Origin: Mucilaginibacter sabulilitoris
GTDB lineage: Bacteria; Bacteroidota; Bacteroidia; Sphingobacteriales; Sphingobacteriaceae
Direction of reading: 5' to 3'
Length of the DNA stretch: 64,000 nucleotides
Assembly (NCBI RefSeq): GCF_034262375.1
Contig: NZ_CP139558.1
Coordinates: forward strand, 6,200,001-6,264,000
In this document: positions 19,129-28,611 of the stretch, piece by piece
Layout: every line of letters starts with the position of its first letter
Numbering within the stretch: position 1 is the first letter of the stretch
Made by a program: the position numbers and the translations under genes
Notes under the pieces: model-generated
Seen by the model: only the letters and a program-made list of their open reading frames with translations
Databases searched by the model: none
What the model was told of the DNA's origin: nothing

Positions 19129-21180
19129 ATGAAAACATATATAAAATATATAGCTGCCGTTGCCTTGTGTCTATCTTTTACGCAATGTAAAAAAAGTTAC
19201 CTGGATGTAGCATCGCCCTCCAGTGTAGATGATAATTTTGTTACAACAACAACGACAGAAACTTTCAAATCACTTTCCTGGTGTTATGCGAATTACCGTC
19301 AAAATTGCATTATGGGTGTTTACCGCTGGAACGATCCTGTTGGATCGGACGCGGAATATTATCCGGAAGATGGGTCTACAAATAATCTGAACGCTATTGG
19401 CCGTTCCGACCAGTTAGGGGTTGACGCCGTTGCAGGCGGGTTTAACTCACTTTATCAAACGCTTGCCCTGGCCAGCAGGTTAGCTAATGTCATTGCTGCT
19501 AAAGATGCTTATAAAGCTGATGTAGCGGCGGGTAAAACAACCGATTGGACACAACTGTATGGTGAAGCGATGACCATGAGGGCGTTCTGTTATTTTCAAT
19601 TGACATTGCATTTTGGCGACGTGCCGTACGGCTATGAAAATACAAGTGCTGATGATTATTCATTAACCTCACGCTTTGATATTTATGACAGTTTGATAGA
19701 TGGCCTTAAAAAGGCAGAGCCGTTGATGTACAACATTGGCCAGGGTAATATCAACCAGGAGCGCATGTCGCGTACATTTTGCGATGCTTTGATGGGGCAG
19801 ATAGCGCTTTTTGCAGGGGGATATCAAACCATACGTACCGATGTAAGCGGTTTGTACGGAAGCGTTACCTTTACCAAGAAGGGCACCGAAGCCAACAAAT
19901 GCGTATACGCACGCCGTACCGACTACCTCACTTATTATCAAACAGCTAAAACTTACTTGCAAAAAGCTATTGATAACAAAGGAACCGCTGCTTTGATAAC
20001 CACCGATAGCAGGGGCGGGAGCATCAACAACCCGTTCCAGCGTCACTTTCAGTATTTTAATGATTTGACAGTAAGCCCTGAATCAATATTTGAAATAGGC
20101 AACATACAAGGCGGTACGCTGACAACCACCAGCGAGTATCCATACGCTTTTGGCCGCCCGTCTGATGGTGGCTCATCTGTTGCTGCCCCCACAAAAACGT
20201 TCGGTGCACTGCGTATTATTCCTACTGTTTATTATGGCGAATATGAAAATGCCGATCACCGCAGAGACGCCAGCGCCACTGTTACAGCAAGCAATGGAGA
20301 TGGAAATGAAAAGATGATCTCCTTTACACCGGGTAGTAAGAGCCTCGGCGGTATAGCTACCAATAAATGGGACGATAACCGCATGGCCACTCCAAACGTA
20401 GCCTCTCAGCGGTCCTCGGGCATAAACTGGCCTGTTTTAAGAATGGCAGATGTTATATTAATGCTGGCTGAAGTTAAAGCCGAATTGGGAGAAAATGATG
20501 CTGTTGCCTTAGTTAACCAGATAAGGCAACGGGCTTTTGGCAATGCACTGCATAACATCAGCGTTGCAGGCCAGGCATTAAAGGATGCTATATTAGAGGA
20601 GCGTAAACTTGAGCTGCTTGGCGAGGGGACACGCCGCTGGGATATGATCCGTTCGGGCACTTACGCGGAAAGGGCGATAGCCGTTCAACAGGAAATGGCT
20701 GCATCCATCAATGATATAAAAACGCTTGGATACCACCACTTTGCTAATGGTAACGATTTCCCGGCTTTTATCTGGATCAGGAAGGTTGCATTAACCAATC
20801 CGCTAACTTATGATTGCCCTACAACAGATACCTTGATTAACCCGGCTGCTTACCCGGCATGGAGAGGGCAGTACAATTATAGTGCAAATGCAACTGTTGC
20901 CAGTAAGGTAGTTGGTACAACTCACAATATAGCGATACAGGGTTTATTCCGCTATATTGACCCGGCCGGTGCAGAAGCTGCTGCATTACAAGCTGCGGGC
21001 TATACTAAAACTAATTGGGGTATTGATTTGGCTAACGCTGTTACCGTATACCAAAGAAACATTCTCTCAGGCACAACATCTGCCGGTGACCCGCCGCGGA
21101 TTTACTGGCCTATCCCTTCTGAAACGATCAGCAAATCCAAAGGGAAGGTAACCAATGGCTACGGATTAGCGCAGCAATAA
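19129..21180 (+). CDS. susD: SusD-family glycan-binding lipoprotein (pectin locus)
   Basis: Lipoprotein signal with the lipidated cysteine in SFTQCKK at about residue 20, followed by a SusD/RagB fold: N-terminal tetratricopeptide-like helices (WTQLYGEAMTMRAFCYFQLTLHFGDVPYG) and the C-terminal RagB signature (ADVILMLAEVKAELGE, IRQRAFGN, LEERKLELLGEGTRRWDMIR). It is surface-exposed, binds glycan and caps the SusC pore. At 683 residues it is longer than the common 500-600. It ends the pectin locus; no terminator hairpin is obvious after it. Confidence 0.95.
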   Translation: MKTYIKYIAAVALCLSFTQCKKSYLDVASPSSVDDNFVTTTTTETFKSLSWCYANYRQNCIMGVYRWNDPVGSDAEYYPEDGSTNNLNAIGRSDQLGVDAVAGGFNSLYQTLALASRLANVIAAKDAYKADVAAGKTTDWTQLYGEAMTMRAFCYFQLTLHFGDVPYGYENTSADDYSLTSRFDIYDSLIDGLKKAEPLMYNIGQGNINQERMSRTFCDALMGQIALFAGGYQTIRTDVSGLYGSVTFTKKGTEANKCVYARRTDYLTYYQTAKTYLQKAIDNKGTAALITTDSRGGSINNPFQRHFQYFNDLTVSPESIFEIGNIQGGTLTTTSEYPYAFGRPSDGGSSVAAPTKTFGALRIIPTVYYGEYENADHRRDASATVTASNGDGNEKMISFTPGSKSLGGIATNKWDDNRMATPNVASQRSSGINWPVLRMADVILMLAEVKAELGENDAVALVNQIRQRAFGNALHNISVAGQALKDAILEERKLELLGEGTRRWDMIRSGTYAERAIAVQQEMAASINDIKTLGYHHFANGNDFPAFIWIRKVALTNPLTYDCPTTDTLINPAAYPAWRGQYNYSANATVASKVVGTTHNIAIQGLFRYIDPAGAEAAALQAAGYTKTNWGIDLANAVTVYQRNILSGTTSAGDPPRIYWPIPSETISKSKGKVTNGYGLAQQ

Positions 21181-21262
21181 TTATTTGTTTTGGCAATTGA
21201 TGCGTCTTTGTATAATGTAATCATTGAGCTATATCTGTAAAGCAAAGAGGGCTGTGTAAAAA

Positions 21263-21340
21263 TGAAGTGCACCCCAAAAGTTAGACAAACCCAATTTAAT
21301 TATTCATAAGATGAGCTCGGTATTTTACCGGGCTCATTCC
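21263..21340 (-). mobile_element. IS3-family remnant: terminal repeat plus transposase 3' end
   Basis: Read on the minus strand, 21296-21340 encodes GMSPVKYRAHLMNN followed by a stop, the typical C terminus of IS3/IS150-type integrase-core transposases. It is followed by a sequence ending TAACTTTTGGGGTGCACTTC (21264-21284 region), which resembles the terminal inverted repeat of that group. Only about 15 codons survive; the frame is interrupted at 21341. The other end of the element is not visible. Confidence 0.5.
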
Positions 21341-21470
21341 TTACAAAACGCAGGCAATTCAAAGTTGACCTACTCATTGCTAACAGCTGCCTTGTAAATG
21401 CATACATAAGGTCTCTAATGTGATCATAAGGTCAATCAAATATAAAAAACATATTCAATGCGTAGTCACT

Positions 21471-21611
21471 TCAGTTTTTTTCTCTTGATTTGAAATCGGC
21501 AAATTCTGCCATGGTATCACCGACTACCTTTTTCATTGCCTTGAGGTCGGGCCAGGCCTCCTGCAATCCACGATGAAAGTCTTTTTCTATATCACGTAAT
21601 ATTGCTGCGTT
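21471..21611 (-). pseudogene. C-terminal fragment of an unidentified protein
   Basis: An open stretch of 46 codons with protein-like composition (contains DFHRGLQEAWPDLKAMKKVV) ending in a normal stop, with an in-frame stop immediately upstream. It reads as the 3' end of a lost gene. I do not recognise the family. It lies between an IS remnant and defence or mobile fragments. Confidence 0.4.
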
Positions 21612-21690
21612 TTATATTTTGTTGCCGCACGAGTGTGTTTTTTAATTCGCTAATACCTTACTTGCCTCCTCTGTAAAACTTAGGCCACCA

Positions 21691-21837
21691 TTTCCTGAAT
21701 TTGTGCAAGCACCGCTTGCACAATTGCACTGGTACCACCATATCACCTTGTTGGATAAAGTCAAAGAAACTAATGAAAGATTATTTTATATCAGAGAGGC
21801 AGTACAAAACGGCTGGAGCCGGAATATGCTGACTTAA
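21691..21837 (+). pseudogene. DUF1016 (YhcG-type nuclease) fragment
   Basis: The frame contains FPEFVQAPLAQLHWYHHITL followed by LDKVKETNERLFYIREAVQN and GWSRNMLT, a close fit to the conserved segment of DUF1016/YhcG proteins (PDDEXK-nuclease superfamily, common on mobile islands). Both ends are missing: the upstream frame breaks and a stop at 21835 follows. The nuclease domain itself is gone, so this is non-functional debris. Confidence 0.65.
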
Positions 21838-21842
21838 AATGA

Positions 21843-22058
21843 GGATCTAAAAAAATCAAAGAGGCAAAAGGAATAGACCATGTCGTTACATCTTATGTAG
21901 CACGACACTCATTTGCCACTAATTTGAAGCATAAAAAGGTTGACGTAAGTCTCATTCAGGAAGCCATGGGTCATGAAACAGAAGAAGTCACCAGGATCTA
22001 TTTGGAAGAATATGATGATGAATTAGTAGCCAGCAGTATTGAAGAGGCGTTGAATTAA
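21843..22058 (+). pseudogene. Tyrosine recombinase, C-terminal fragment
   Basis: 71 codons of a phage-integrase C terminus: ARHSFATNLKHKKVD carries the active-site R and H of the RHxxAT box, LIQEAMGHETEEVTRIYLE the later H and the nucleophilic Tyr, followed by a natural end. There is no start codon, and the frame is preceded by a stop at 21840. It begins 5 bp after the DUF1016 fragment stop, so a deletion has joined two unrelated genes. It marks a former integrative element. Confidence 0.8.
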
Positions 22059-22158
22059 AACTGTATTTTTTTAGTAAGTTGGAGAACAGAATCGCTTTTA
22101 CAGAATAAAAAAAATCAACACCGACAAACTGGAGTTAATTTTTGAATTATTACAATAG

Positions 22159-23724
22159 CTAATCTTTGCTTTTCGGAAGTTGAGCTTCAGGCTTGCCTTC
22201 TATTTCCTGGTTAACTAAATGTGCAAGAAATTTAGCAAAAGGCTCTATATTCTGTTGAGTACTGGCTTTTTCAAGGGCCGCCATATATTCGGCTCTTTTT
22301 TCTACCGGGATAACCGTCCAAGGATAACCTCCTGAAGCCAGCATTGCATTCATTAAAAAGCGGCCCATACGGCCATTTCCATCCATATAAGGATGGATAA
22401 AAACAAATATGAAATGTCCGAGTACTGCCCGCACACTTGCCTCGGGTTCTTCGGCTAACAATTCGAATAAAACTGGCATAGTATCCCGCATAGCATCAAC
22501 ACTCAGCGGGGTGTGTTTGGAACTGGTGATGTAGACCTGATTGCTCCGGTATCCGGCTAAATCAGATATTTTCAATAAACCAGCAGCAACGTTAGGGCCA
22601 AATAATTCCCGGTACCAACCCGGATGATCTCCATCTGCCAGTTCTCCCGCATTTTTACCTGCAATGATCCCTGCAACGGTATCTTTCACTTTTTGAAATG
22701 CCTGCCAATAACCTCTGGCAGCCATGGCATCCTTTTGTTTCCTGTCATCGGCATTGGCATTTATATCCCAGGCACCACTACTTACCCGTTCAATTAATTC
22801 GGGTGTTACCCGATAGCGTTCGATGGACAAAGAATGATAGGCATCCGTCACAAATATATCATCTATATGATGTAAATAGGCTTCCTTATCCTTCGGTAAT
22901 CCTGGCGAAGCAGGAAAATACTTGATCACGGTTTGTCTCATCATTTGCCACATTAACCGCATTCTATTGACATATGGAGAACGTTCCCTTGGCGATAATT
23001 TTATTTCAATTTTTTCCGTGAAAGGGTCAGTTTCACGAACATCATAATCAGCACTTTTCATTGCTGCGAGAATATCATCTGCGATACGTTCCCGACCGAT
23101 ATTCCGGAATGCCCCCGCTAATCTGCCGGCAATCGTCGTATGGCCATTTTCTAATAATAAAGGTAACACTTCTGACGCATCCCGGATCATAGAAACTGCG
23201 GTTCGCGCATCGATCGGATTGCGGGCAAAGGTGTTTGCCGATGCATATGCTAATGCCCCCGTTAAAGTGTACATACGGATTCCGTTTTGCACCATTCTTA
23301 ATTCCTCTGGGGGTAACTCCGCTTTAAGATTGAATATAGTAGCAGCAAATAGTAAATTGGTCGGTGTATTATTTGCCAACGGCGATCTGACGATAAGCTG
23401 GGAAGGCACTGTGTAATTACCCGCGTGCAGCAGGAGCGATTGTTCGGCTGAGATACACCATTTTTCTCCGAACTTTTGTTCGAGAAATTTTGCACAGAAA
23501 TCCCAATAGGATGTGTACCAGGATGTACTGTCGCCGGGTCGTTCATTAGGATCGGAAGGAATATACCACCCCTTAACTACCTCTTTAATAAATCCTTTTT
23601 TTACCAGCAATGTGCGCATGGTTGCTTTAGGAATTTCCTTATAATTTATTGCTACTACATCTTTGTCCTGAAGGTCTTTTAGAACTTTCAATGCTTCTAC
23701 AAATCGTTCTCTTGGTGTTGCCAT
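22159..23724 (-). CDS. Fic-domain protein with N-terminal winged-helix-like domain
   Basis: 521 residues from the ATG at 23724; an upstream in-frame start at 23751 falls inside a repeat array and is unlikely. The Fic core HPYMDGNGRMGR places the catalytic histidine at residue 444, so AMP (or other nucleotide) transfer to a target protein is expected. The helix before the core has the class II inhibitory pattern SLSIE, but is followed by R where G or N is usual. The first roughly 200 residues resemble AbiEi-type winged-helix antitoxin regions (ATMRTLLVKKGFIKEVVKGW), suggesting DNA binding and self-regulation through the repeats just upstream; this is inference. It is the only intact gene next to several defence and mobile fragments. 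Confidence 0.85.
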   Translation of the reverse strand: MATPRERFVEALKVLKDLQDKDVVAINYKEIPKATMRTLLVKKGFIKEVVKGWYIPSDPNERPGDSTSWYTSYWDFCAKFLEQKFGEKWCISAEQSLLLHAGNYTVPSQLIVRSPLANNTPTNLLFAATIFNLKAELPPEELRMVQNGIRMYTLTGALAYASANTFARNPIDARTAVSMIRDASEVLPLLLENGHTTIAGRLAGAFRNIGRERIADDILAAMKSADYDVRETDPFTEKIEIKLSPRERSPYVNRMRLMWQMMRQTVIKYFPASPGLPKDKEAYLHHIDDIFVTDAYHSLSIERYRVTPELIERVSSGAWDINANADDRKQKDAMAARGYWQAFQKVKDTVAGIIAGKNAGELADGDHPGWYRELFGPNVAAGLLKISDLAGYRSNQVYITSSKHTPLSVDAMRDTMPVLFELLAEEPEASVRAVLGHFIFVFIHPYMDGNGRMGRFLMNAMLASGGYPWTVIPVEKRAEYMAALEKASTQQNIEPFAKFLAHLVNQEIEGKPEAQLPKSKD

Positions 23725-23728
23725 AAAC

Positions 23729-23841
23729 TGTGCTAAAACAATTATTAGCAAATGTACTAAAACAATTATTAAAAATGTGCTGAAGCAATTATTTACAATT
23801 GTAATGAAACACTTATAAATGCTTGTGCTAAAACAATTGTT
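23729..23841. repeat. Five direct repeats of about 24 bp before the Fic gene
   Basis: Copies of TGTGCTAAAACAATTATT begin at 23729, 23753, 23776, 23800 and 23824, a period of 23-24 bp. Copies 1, 2 and 5 differ from the consensus by 0-1 base, copy 3 by 2, and copy 4 is degenerate (13 of 18). The array starts 4 bp before the Fic ATG and covers its promoter, so it is best read as an operator array. Confidence 0.8.
23749..23756 (-). promoter_or_regulatory. Possible -7 box of the Fic gene
   Basis: TACATTTG on the minus strand fits TAnnTTTG and would start transcription about 15-20 nt before the Fic ATG. It overlaps the start of repeat 2. No good -33 element is seen. Confidence 0.3.
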
Positions 23842-24611
23842 CCTGATTTTACTGTTGGATATATGGATTAGATTAAGCTAAATGATATAACTATTTTTAG
23901 AGATCAATATTTAATTTAATCACTTGCCGATACAGAAAGTAACTTAACTATGATTATCAATTAGTTACATGATTTGAGGTACAAAATAGATACAAAAAGC
24001 AAAAATTTACCCTAAATTCAACTGATATCGTATCGACTTATCTGTTCCTTTTCAAGTATTTCTTTTAAATAATTTAAACCTGCGGACCTTCCCCAATCCG
24101 CATTCTATCGATAAGCGGTATTTATGCAAACACAGAGCAGAAAAACGGCGGGCAATGAGTTTCAGCATCAGATTTTCGGACGTCGTTGCGCATTACATAA
24201 CTGACTCTTTCGGGTAGTGATCATATCAAATCGTTTCACAAGCCGGGAGATTTAGAAAATGTTAACCGACCACAAGTAATCTTTTAGAAATCAAATAATT
24301 ATCATTGAATTCGCTAACTTAATCTTCTCATCATGAATGATTTCAAAAAATTTATCTATGGTATCCTGGGTATATAGCTAAATCAATCATTTGTATCTAC
24401 TTATACAAATATGAGTAGCCAAAAAATCTGGCACTATCTAAAAACGTTTTGCTAAAGCGTTTCGGCAACTTGCGACGGGGATGTTCCGGTCCGCATTGGG
24501 TAAAGGCTTCAATTTTACACAGTTGTACTTTTTGAATTTACTTTTGTATTTTTAGATGCCTTCAATTTTTTATTGGTAAGCACTGAGCACTTTATCTAAC
24601 AAGTATTTAAA
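23842..24611. other. AT-rich intergenic region, 770 bp
   Basis: Nothing coding is supported. The sequence is AT-rich with stop codons in all frames and no tRNA or recognisable attachment site. Confidence 0.5.
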
Positions 24612-26423
24612 GTGGATGAAATCAAACATTCGTGTCATTACGTAAGTCTTCTTTGGCGAACGCTTATAGAGTGTTTGTTCATTTCTATGCTCTCATTTGC
24701 ATCTTTTGCACAAAAGCAATCTCATCAAGGCAGGGAAATATTTGTTTTGAATAAAACCAATTACACTGACTTGTTAAAGGATACATGTCAGTATAAACTT
24801 GTTTCCTACGCGGAGTTAAGGTCGAAGATGAAAAGTAATAAACGGCTGTTTAAATTAAAATTTTCGGGTAAGGATTTGGCGAAAATACTTTCTGAAGACA
24901 TAGGGCAAAAAGCATCCTTTCTTGATATCACCAGATGTTATATCTATGATGGATTGAATTGTAGTCATAAAAATATTAATTGGAATTTGGGCGTTGAACT
25001 TAGCTATTTTGATGGTGAAATACTATTCGATAATGCAATATTGAAGCGTTCTATAGGATTTGAACGTTGTGCTTTTCTGAACGGTTTCAGTGCTGAAAAC
25101 GCTGTATTTGAAGACCAATTTTATTTGGACAGATCTTATGTACAAAAAGGAGTTTACTGTAACGGAGCTGTATTTCAGGGCCCGCTCGATCTTAGTTCCG
25201 ATTATTTCGATAATGATGACGGCACACCAGTAAATATCTCAGTAAGTTTTAGGAATGCCAAGATTCAAAAAGAGGTAACTTTTAATCATTCAATATTTGA
25301 TGTAGCTGTCATTTTTGACGAGGCGGTTTTTAATGCCCATACTTCATTCAACAGAGCTATTTTCCACGGAGATGAGAGTTTTGATCGTACGCAATTTAAT
25401 GATTTGACTTCTTTTCAGGGAATCAGGATTGCCGGATTAATGAGATTTTCAAAGGTCAAGTTTCAGAAATCCGCCTTTTTCCAATCCATTGATACATTGA
25501 GTGGTTCAGAGTCTAATGATGTAAGAGGCACGCTTTGCTTTTTTGGAGCGGAATTCCAGGGAAAGGTATTTTTTGACAACTCCAGATTAAATTCAATTCT
25601 CTTTCCAATCAGCAACATTAATTTCTATCGTAAAGCACAGGATATTGAACAGGACTTTGAAGGGCTACTTTGTAAAAATTTGGCAAGTTTTAAAAGTCTA
25701 AATTGTCGTACGATTGATCTTTACGGGGCGGAATTTCAGAATTTTGTCGATTTCAGCAACGCCGATATTGGCGACTACTTAAATTTTGACAATGTTATTT
25801 TTGAAGACAAAGTCAGTTTTTATCAGACCCACTTTCCCGGAACGGAGCGTGATAAATTAAAAAAGACAACTATTGGAGTTTCATTTGAAAATGTGCGATT
25901 TGCTAAAGAAATTGAGTTGGATTATAATCAGATAATAAACTGGAAGCTAGCAGATAATAGCGCTCGCGTATGGGCTAACCTTGAGCATGAATTTAAGATA
26001 AGCGACAATTTGCTTGCCCAAAATCAGGCTATGTATCAAAAAAATATACTTTTAAAGAAGGGTTTCACAAGTGAGATTTCCTACCTTTTCTGGGGTTTTG
26101 GTGTAAGGCCCATCAGGGTGTTATTCTGGCTATTTTTGTTACAACTCATGTTTGTAGCCACATATTGGACACAGACATCGGCACTTGGACTGGATGGATT
26201 TATCGGAAAAAAGACTTTATCCAGGTTTAAATTTGTTTGGTCGTTTAGCAGAAAAACAGCAGTGTCGCTATCTTATGGCGTTACGCACTCGAAAACTCCT
26301 TTTTTTAAAGGCCTGACTGTTATACACGCTATACTCATAAAAGTGCTCCTCGTTTTTTTTTTAATTTCATTATCAAATGTTTCGCCTTTATTACATGAAA
26401 TATTTAGCAAGCTTTTGCCATGA
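24612..26423 (+). CDS. Exported or membrane pentapeptide-repeat protein
   Basis: 603 residues from a GTG start; this start is needed to include the hydrophobic N-terminal segment (LIECLFISMLSFASFAQ), and no in-frame ATG occurs before it. Residues from about 110 to 420 have the five-residue periodicity of pentapeptide repeats (FDNAIL, FNRAIFHGDESFDRTQFNDLTSF), predicting a quadrilateral beta-helix. The C terminus has two membrane helices (around VLFWLFLLQLMFVATYW and LIKVLLVFFLISL). Membrane-anchored pentapeptide proteins occur in several phage-defence and signalling contexts, but no function can be assigned. Its AT-rich composition differs from the pectin locus and fits an acquired gene. Confidence 0.75.
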   Translation: MDEIKHSCHYVSLLWRTLIECLFISMLSFASFAQKQSHQGREIFVLNKTNYTDLLKDTCQYKLVSYAELRSKMKSNKRLFKLKFSGKDLAKILSEDIGQKASFLDITRCYIYDGLNCSHKNINWNLGVELSYFDGEILFDNAILKRSIGFERCAFLNGFSAENAVFEDQFYLDRSYVQKGVYCNGAVFQGPLDLSSDYFDNDDGTPVNISVSFRNAKIQKEVTFNHSIFDVAVIFDEAVFNAHTSFNRAIFHGDESFDRTQFNDLTSFQGIRIAGLMRFSKVKFQKSAFFQSIDTLSGSESNDVRGTLCFFGAEFQGKVFFDNSRLNSILFPISNINFYRKAQDIEQDFEGLLCKNLASFKSLNCRTIDLYGAEFQNFVDFSNADIGDYLNFDNVIFEDKVSFYQTHFPGTERDKLKKTTIGVSFENVRFAKEIELDYNQIINWKLADNSARVWANLEHEFKISDNLLAQNQAMYQKNILLKKGFTSEISYLFWGFGVRPIRVLFWLFLLQLMFVATYWTQTSALGLDGFIGKKTLSRFKFVWSFSRKTAVSLSYGVTHSKTPFFKGLTVIHAILIKVLLVFFLISLSNVSPLLHEIFSKLLP

Positions 26424-26956
26424 TAGCTTTATTTACAATGAATCTTATAAAATCATTTTATCTTGAAACTACTCCATATTAAGAGATACGCTGGATTTAT
26501 TATTTTCGATATCTAGCCTCCAATAAAAAATCACAAATAGCTCTTAATCTAAAATGGAAAGAAAACATCCCGCAATTGTTTCAGATTTGAGAGATAGCTG
26601 GCGAAGCTGTAATATCAACAACAAACCAGATTTTCTCAGTGCATTTGAATCACCATTCTTCAAGGCATTGCAAGGCCGCAAATAGCCGCAAATCTTCTAA
26701 AAAGGATTCGCGAAGTTCCGCTAAGGGATACCAAAGAACTTTTCTACGGTATAGCTAGTAGCAAGAATATGATTCAGGTCAGGAAATTCAAATGAGATGA
26801 CTAATAATTGAAGAAATTAAATCCGCTCATCGGTCAATGAGATACAGCGCTGTAAAATACATTGACTATATTGAATAGAAAATATGGCAGTTACCTTAAC
26901 CATTCGCTATATTTAAGATTTATAAATAGGCATCGAAAAATTCAACCAAAACATCG
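26424..26956. other. Degenerate intergenic region with a 43-codon ORF
   Basis: A short ORF on the plus strand (26554-26685, begins MERKHPAIVSDLRDSW) is followed in a shifted frame by another protein-like stretch near 26703-26793 (RIREVPLRDTKELFYGIASS). Together they look like a decayed gene of unknown family. Confidence 0.3.
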
Positions 26957-27931
26957 ATGGATAGCACCTTTTTCCAATATATTTTACCGGTCTTGAAGTT
27001 TTCGGGATTACTCGCAGCAACGTTTTTTGGAATTGCAGAGCATTTTAATAAGCGGGATAAATCAAAAGAGTCAGAAAGGAGAAAGAGAAAGTGGGGCATT
27101 GTTGCCATTTTAATTTCATTTATTATTGCCAGTGGTTCTGAGTTAATAGAGACAATTTCAAAAAGACAAGAAGCAATTGACTCAGCAAAAGCAGCGGAAA
27201 GGGCCGCACGTAATGCAGAACGAATTATAAACGATGTGAACCGGACCTTGCACCCGATCTTTCCTATTTCCATAAATATAACTATAGAATTTCGGCTTGA
27301 CTCGCCAATATTTCATTCGTACCGTAGTTCACTAATCAAAAAGTTGCCTGAGGATGATGAGTTCGCTTTTACAAATCATACCAAATATTTTCCAGACAAA
27401 AATAAGTTTCCTGATGCATATGCGCTACTAACGACATCACCCAGAGCAACTTTATTTATCAAAAAGCATGGTTTTGGTAAGATTCATGAAACCAACCTGT
27501 CATTTAGATTGGATATTACTGACATCAATAAATTATCAAAAAATAAACTGCTAGACATTCAGAAGAGCAATAACCAACTTGAATATGAAATGACTTTTGA
27601 GCATAACATTTGGGTTACTTATCCAACTACGGTAATCACTAACCAAAATAGTTTTTCTGACGGTGAAATAATGTCGACACTTGATTTGTTAAATGCTGAT
27701 CTTGAAATAGAGATAATGCCATTTAACTACATTAGAAATACAAGATTCAATAATCAAATGGGAAATGCAGTATTTTTAAGCTTTGTTACCCTTACATTTC
27801 CCGGAAGACCAGACATATTTATTGAATCTGAAAAAGTGACGAAATTTACTGAACATGGAATGGGGACAAAGCATCGATATCTTTACCGTTTTCCTAAAAC
27901 TTTTCAGGAATGGAATAAAACAGCGCTTTGA
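26957..27931 (+). CDS. Unknown two-helix membrane protein
   Basis: 324 residues. Two membrane helices near the N terminus (YILPVLKFSGLLAATFFGIA and WGIVAILISFIIASGSELI) are separated by a highly charged loop (NKRDKSKESERRKRKW), followed by an Ala/Glu/Arg-rich helix (about 68-95, probably coiled coil) and a roughly 220-residue beta-rich soluble domain. I do not recognise the family. The arrangement is like small membrane sensors or effectors in accessory regions, but no catalytic motif is visible. It lies between degraded ORFs in the low-GC accessory zone. Confidence 0.65.
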   Translation: MDSTFFQYILPVLKFSGLLAATFFGIAEHFNKRDKSKESERRKRKWGIVAILISFIIASGSELIETISKRQEAIDSAKAAERAARNAERIINDVNRTLHPIFPISINITIEFRLDSPIFHSYRSSLIKKLPEDDEFAFTNHTKYFPDKNKFPDAYALLTTSPRATLFIKKHGFGKIHETNLSFRLDITDINKLSKNKLLDIQKSNNQLEYEMTFEHNIWVTYPTTVITNQNSFSDGEIMSTLDLLNADLEIEIMPFNYIRNTRFNNQMGNAVFLSFVTLTFPGRPDIFIESEKVTKFTEHGMGTKHRYLYRFPKTFQEWNKTAL

Positions 27932-28611
27932 AAAAATAAGGGCCTTAGTGACATTTAACCTGAACTGGCAGGTGATCTAGACAACCTGTAACTGGCCACC
28001 ATGCAGGCCGATGATTACCGCCACTACAGGTAGTCGGGAATTGCTGCTGATAAATTCAGGGTAAATTGTCAACTTTACTAACAGGATATGTGCAGGAGAT
28101 TGTTACTCCTGGCAACTTCTGACAATATGATAACCTATAAAATCAGAAATTTTAGTAGAATATGTTTCGACGGAAGACGTGGAAGAAAACTACCAGAAAA
28201 TCAAAGCAGCAATAAGTACGCTTATTGCTAAGGAAATGGAAAAGATTGAGGTCAGGAAACCGAAAGAGTCAGCTCAAATTGAGGGCGACGAAAAGAAAGA
28301 AAAAACAAAAGGCGGGGTTGAAAATAACCAAGAAAAAGATATATCGATGTAAAGCTAAGGCGCTAAATGCACTTTCACTTCCAGGCCGCGTTTTCGTGAC
28401 AGCGTACTTGATAACCTGCTCTATCTCGAAAGCGCACTCAGGGTTTCGATACTACCGCTACGGGCCGGCTACCAGCGCGGGGTACGCCGAAGCTACAGGG
28501 CTTACTGAATACTTGCGAAAACCAGTACTAAGTTGATCCCAAAATGCACCAAAACTAAAAAGCAAGAAAGCCGGTCAATCGACCGGCTTCTCCAAGTAAA
28601 CATTCATAACC
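27932..28611. other. Degraded ORFs and hairpin, no intact gene
   Basis: The plus-strand frame 28134-28351 encodes about 70 charged residues (SEILVEYVSTEDVEENYQKI, then a Lys/Glu-rich tail) without a start codon and looks like the 3' end of a lost gene. An overlapping Lys/Arg-rich ORF in another frame (28225-28536) is probably a shadow. The region 28380-28530 is more GC-rich than its surroundings. The terminator at 28568 is listed separately. Confidence 0.35.
28568..28589 (-). terminator. Intrinsic terminator
   Basis: Perfect 9-bp stem AAGCCGGTC/GACCGGCTT with a 4-nt loop. On the minus strand it is followed by TCTTGCTTTTTAG. It lies 23 bp beyond the stop of the small membrane protein at 28612 and supports that gene being real. 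Confidence 0.7.

Noticed and set aside
23729..23841. CRISPR array
   Set aside because: The 24-bp period leaves spacers of only 5-6 bp, so these are operator-type direct repeats and not repeat-spacer units.
24060..24110. GC-rich stretch resembling a tRNA 3' end or attachment site
   Set aside because: No cloverleaf or T-loop sequence can be formed and no matching direct repeat was found at the other side of the accessory zone.
28225..28536. 103-codon Lys/Arg-rich ORF
   Set aside because: It overlaps a better frame (28134-28351), its composition is low-complexity at first and then mixed, and it has no family likeness.
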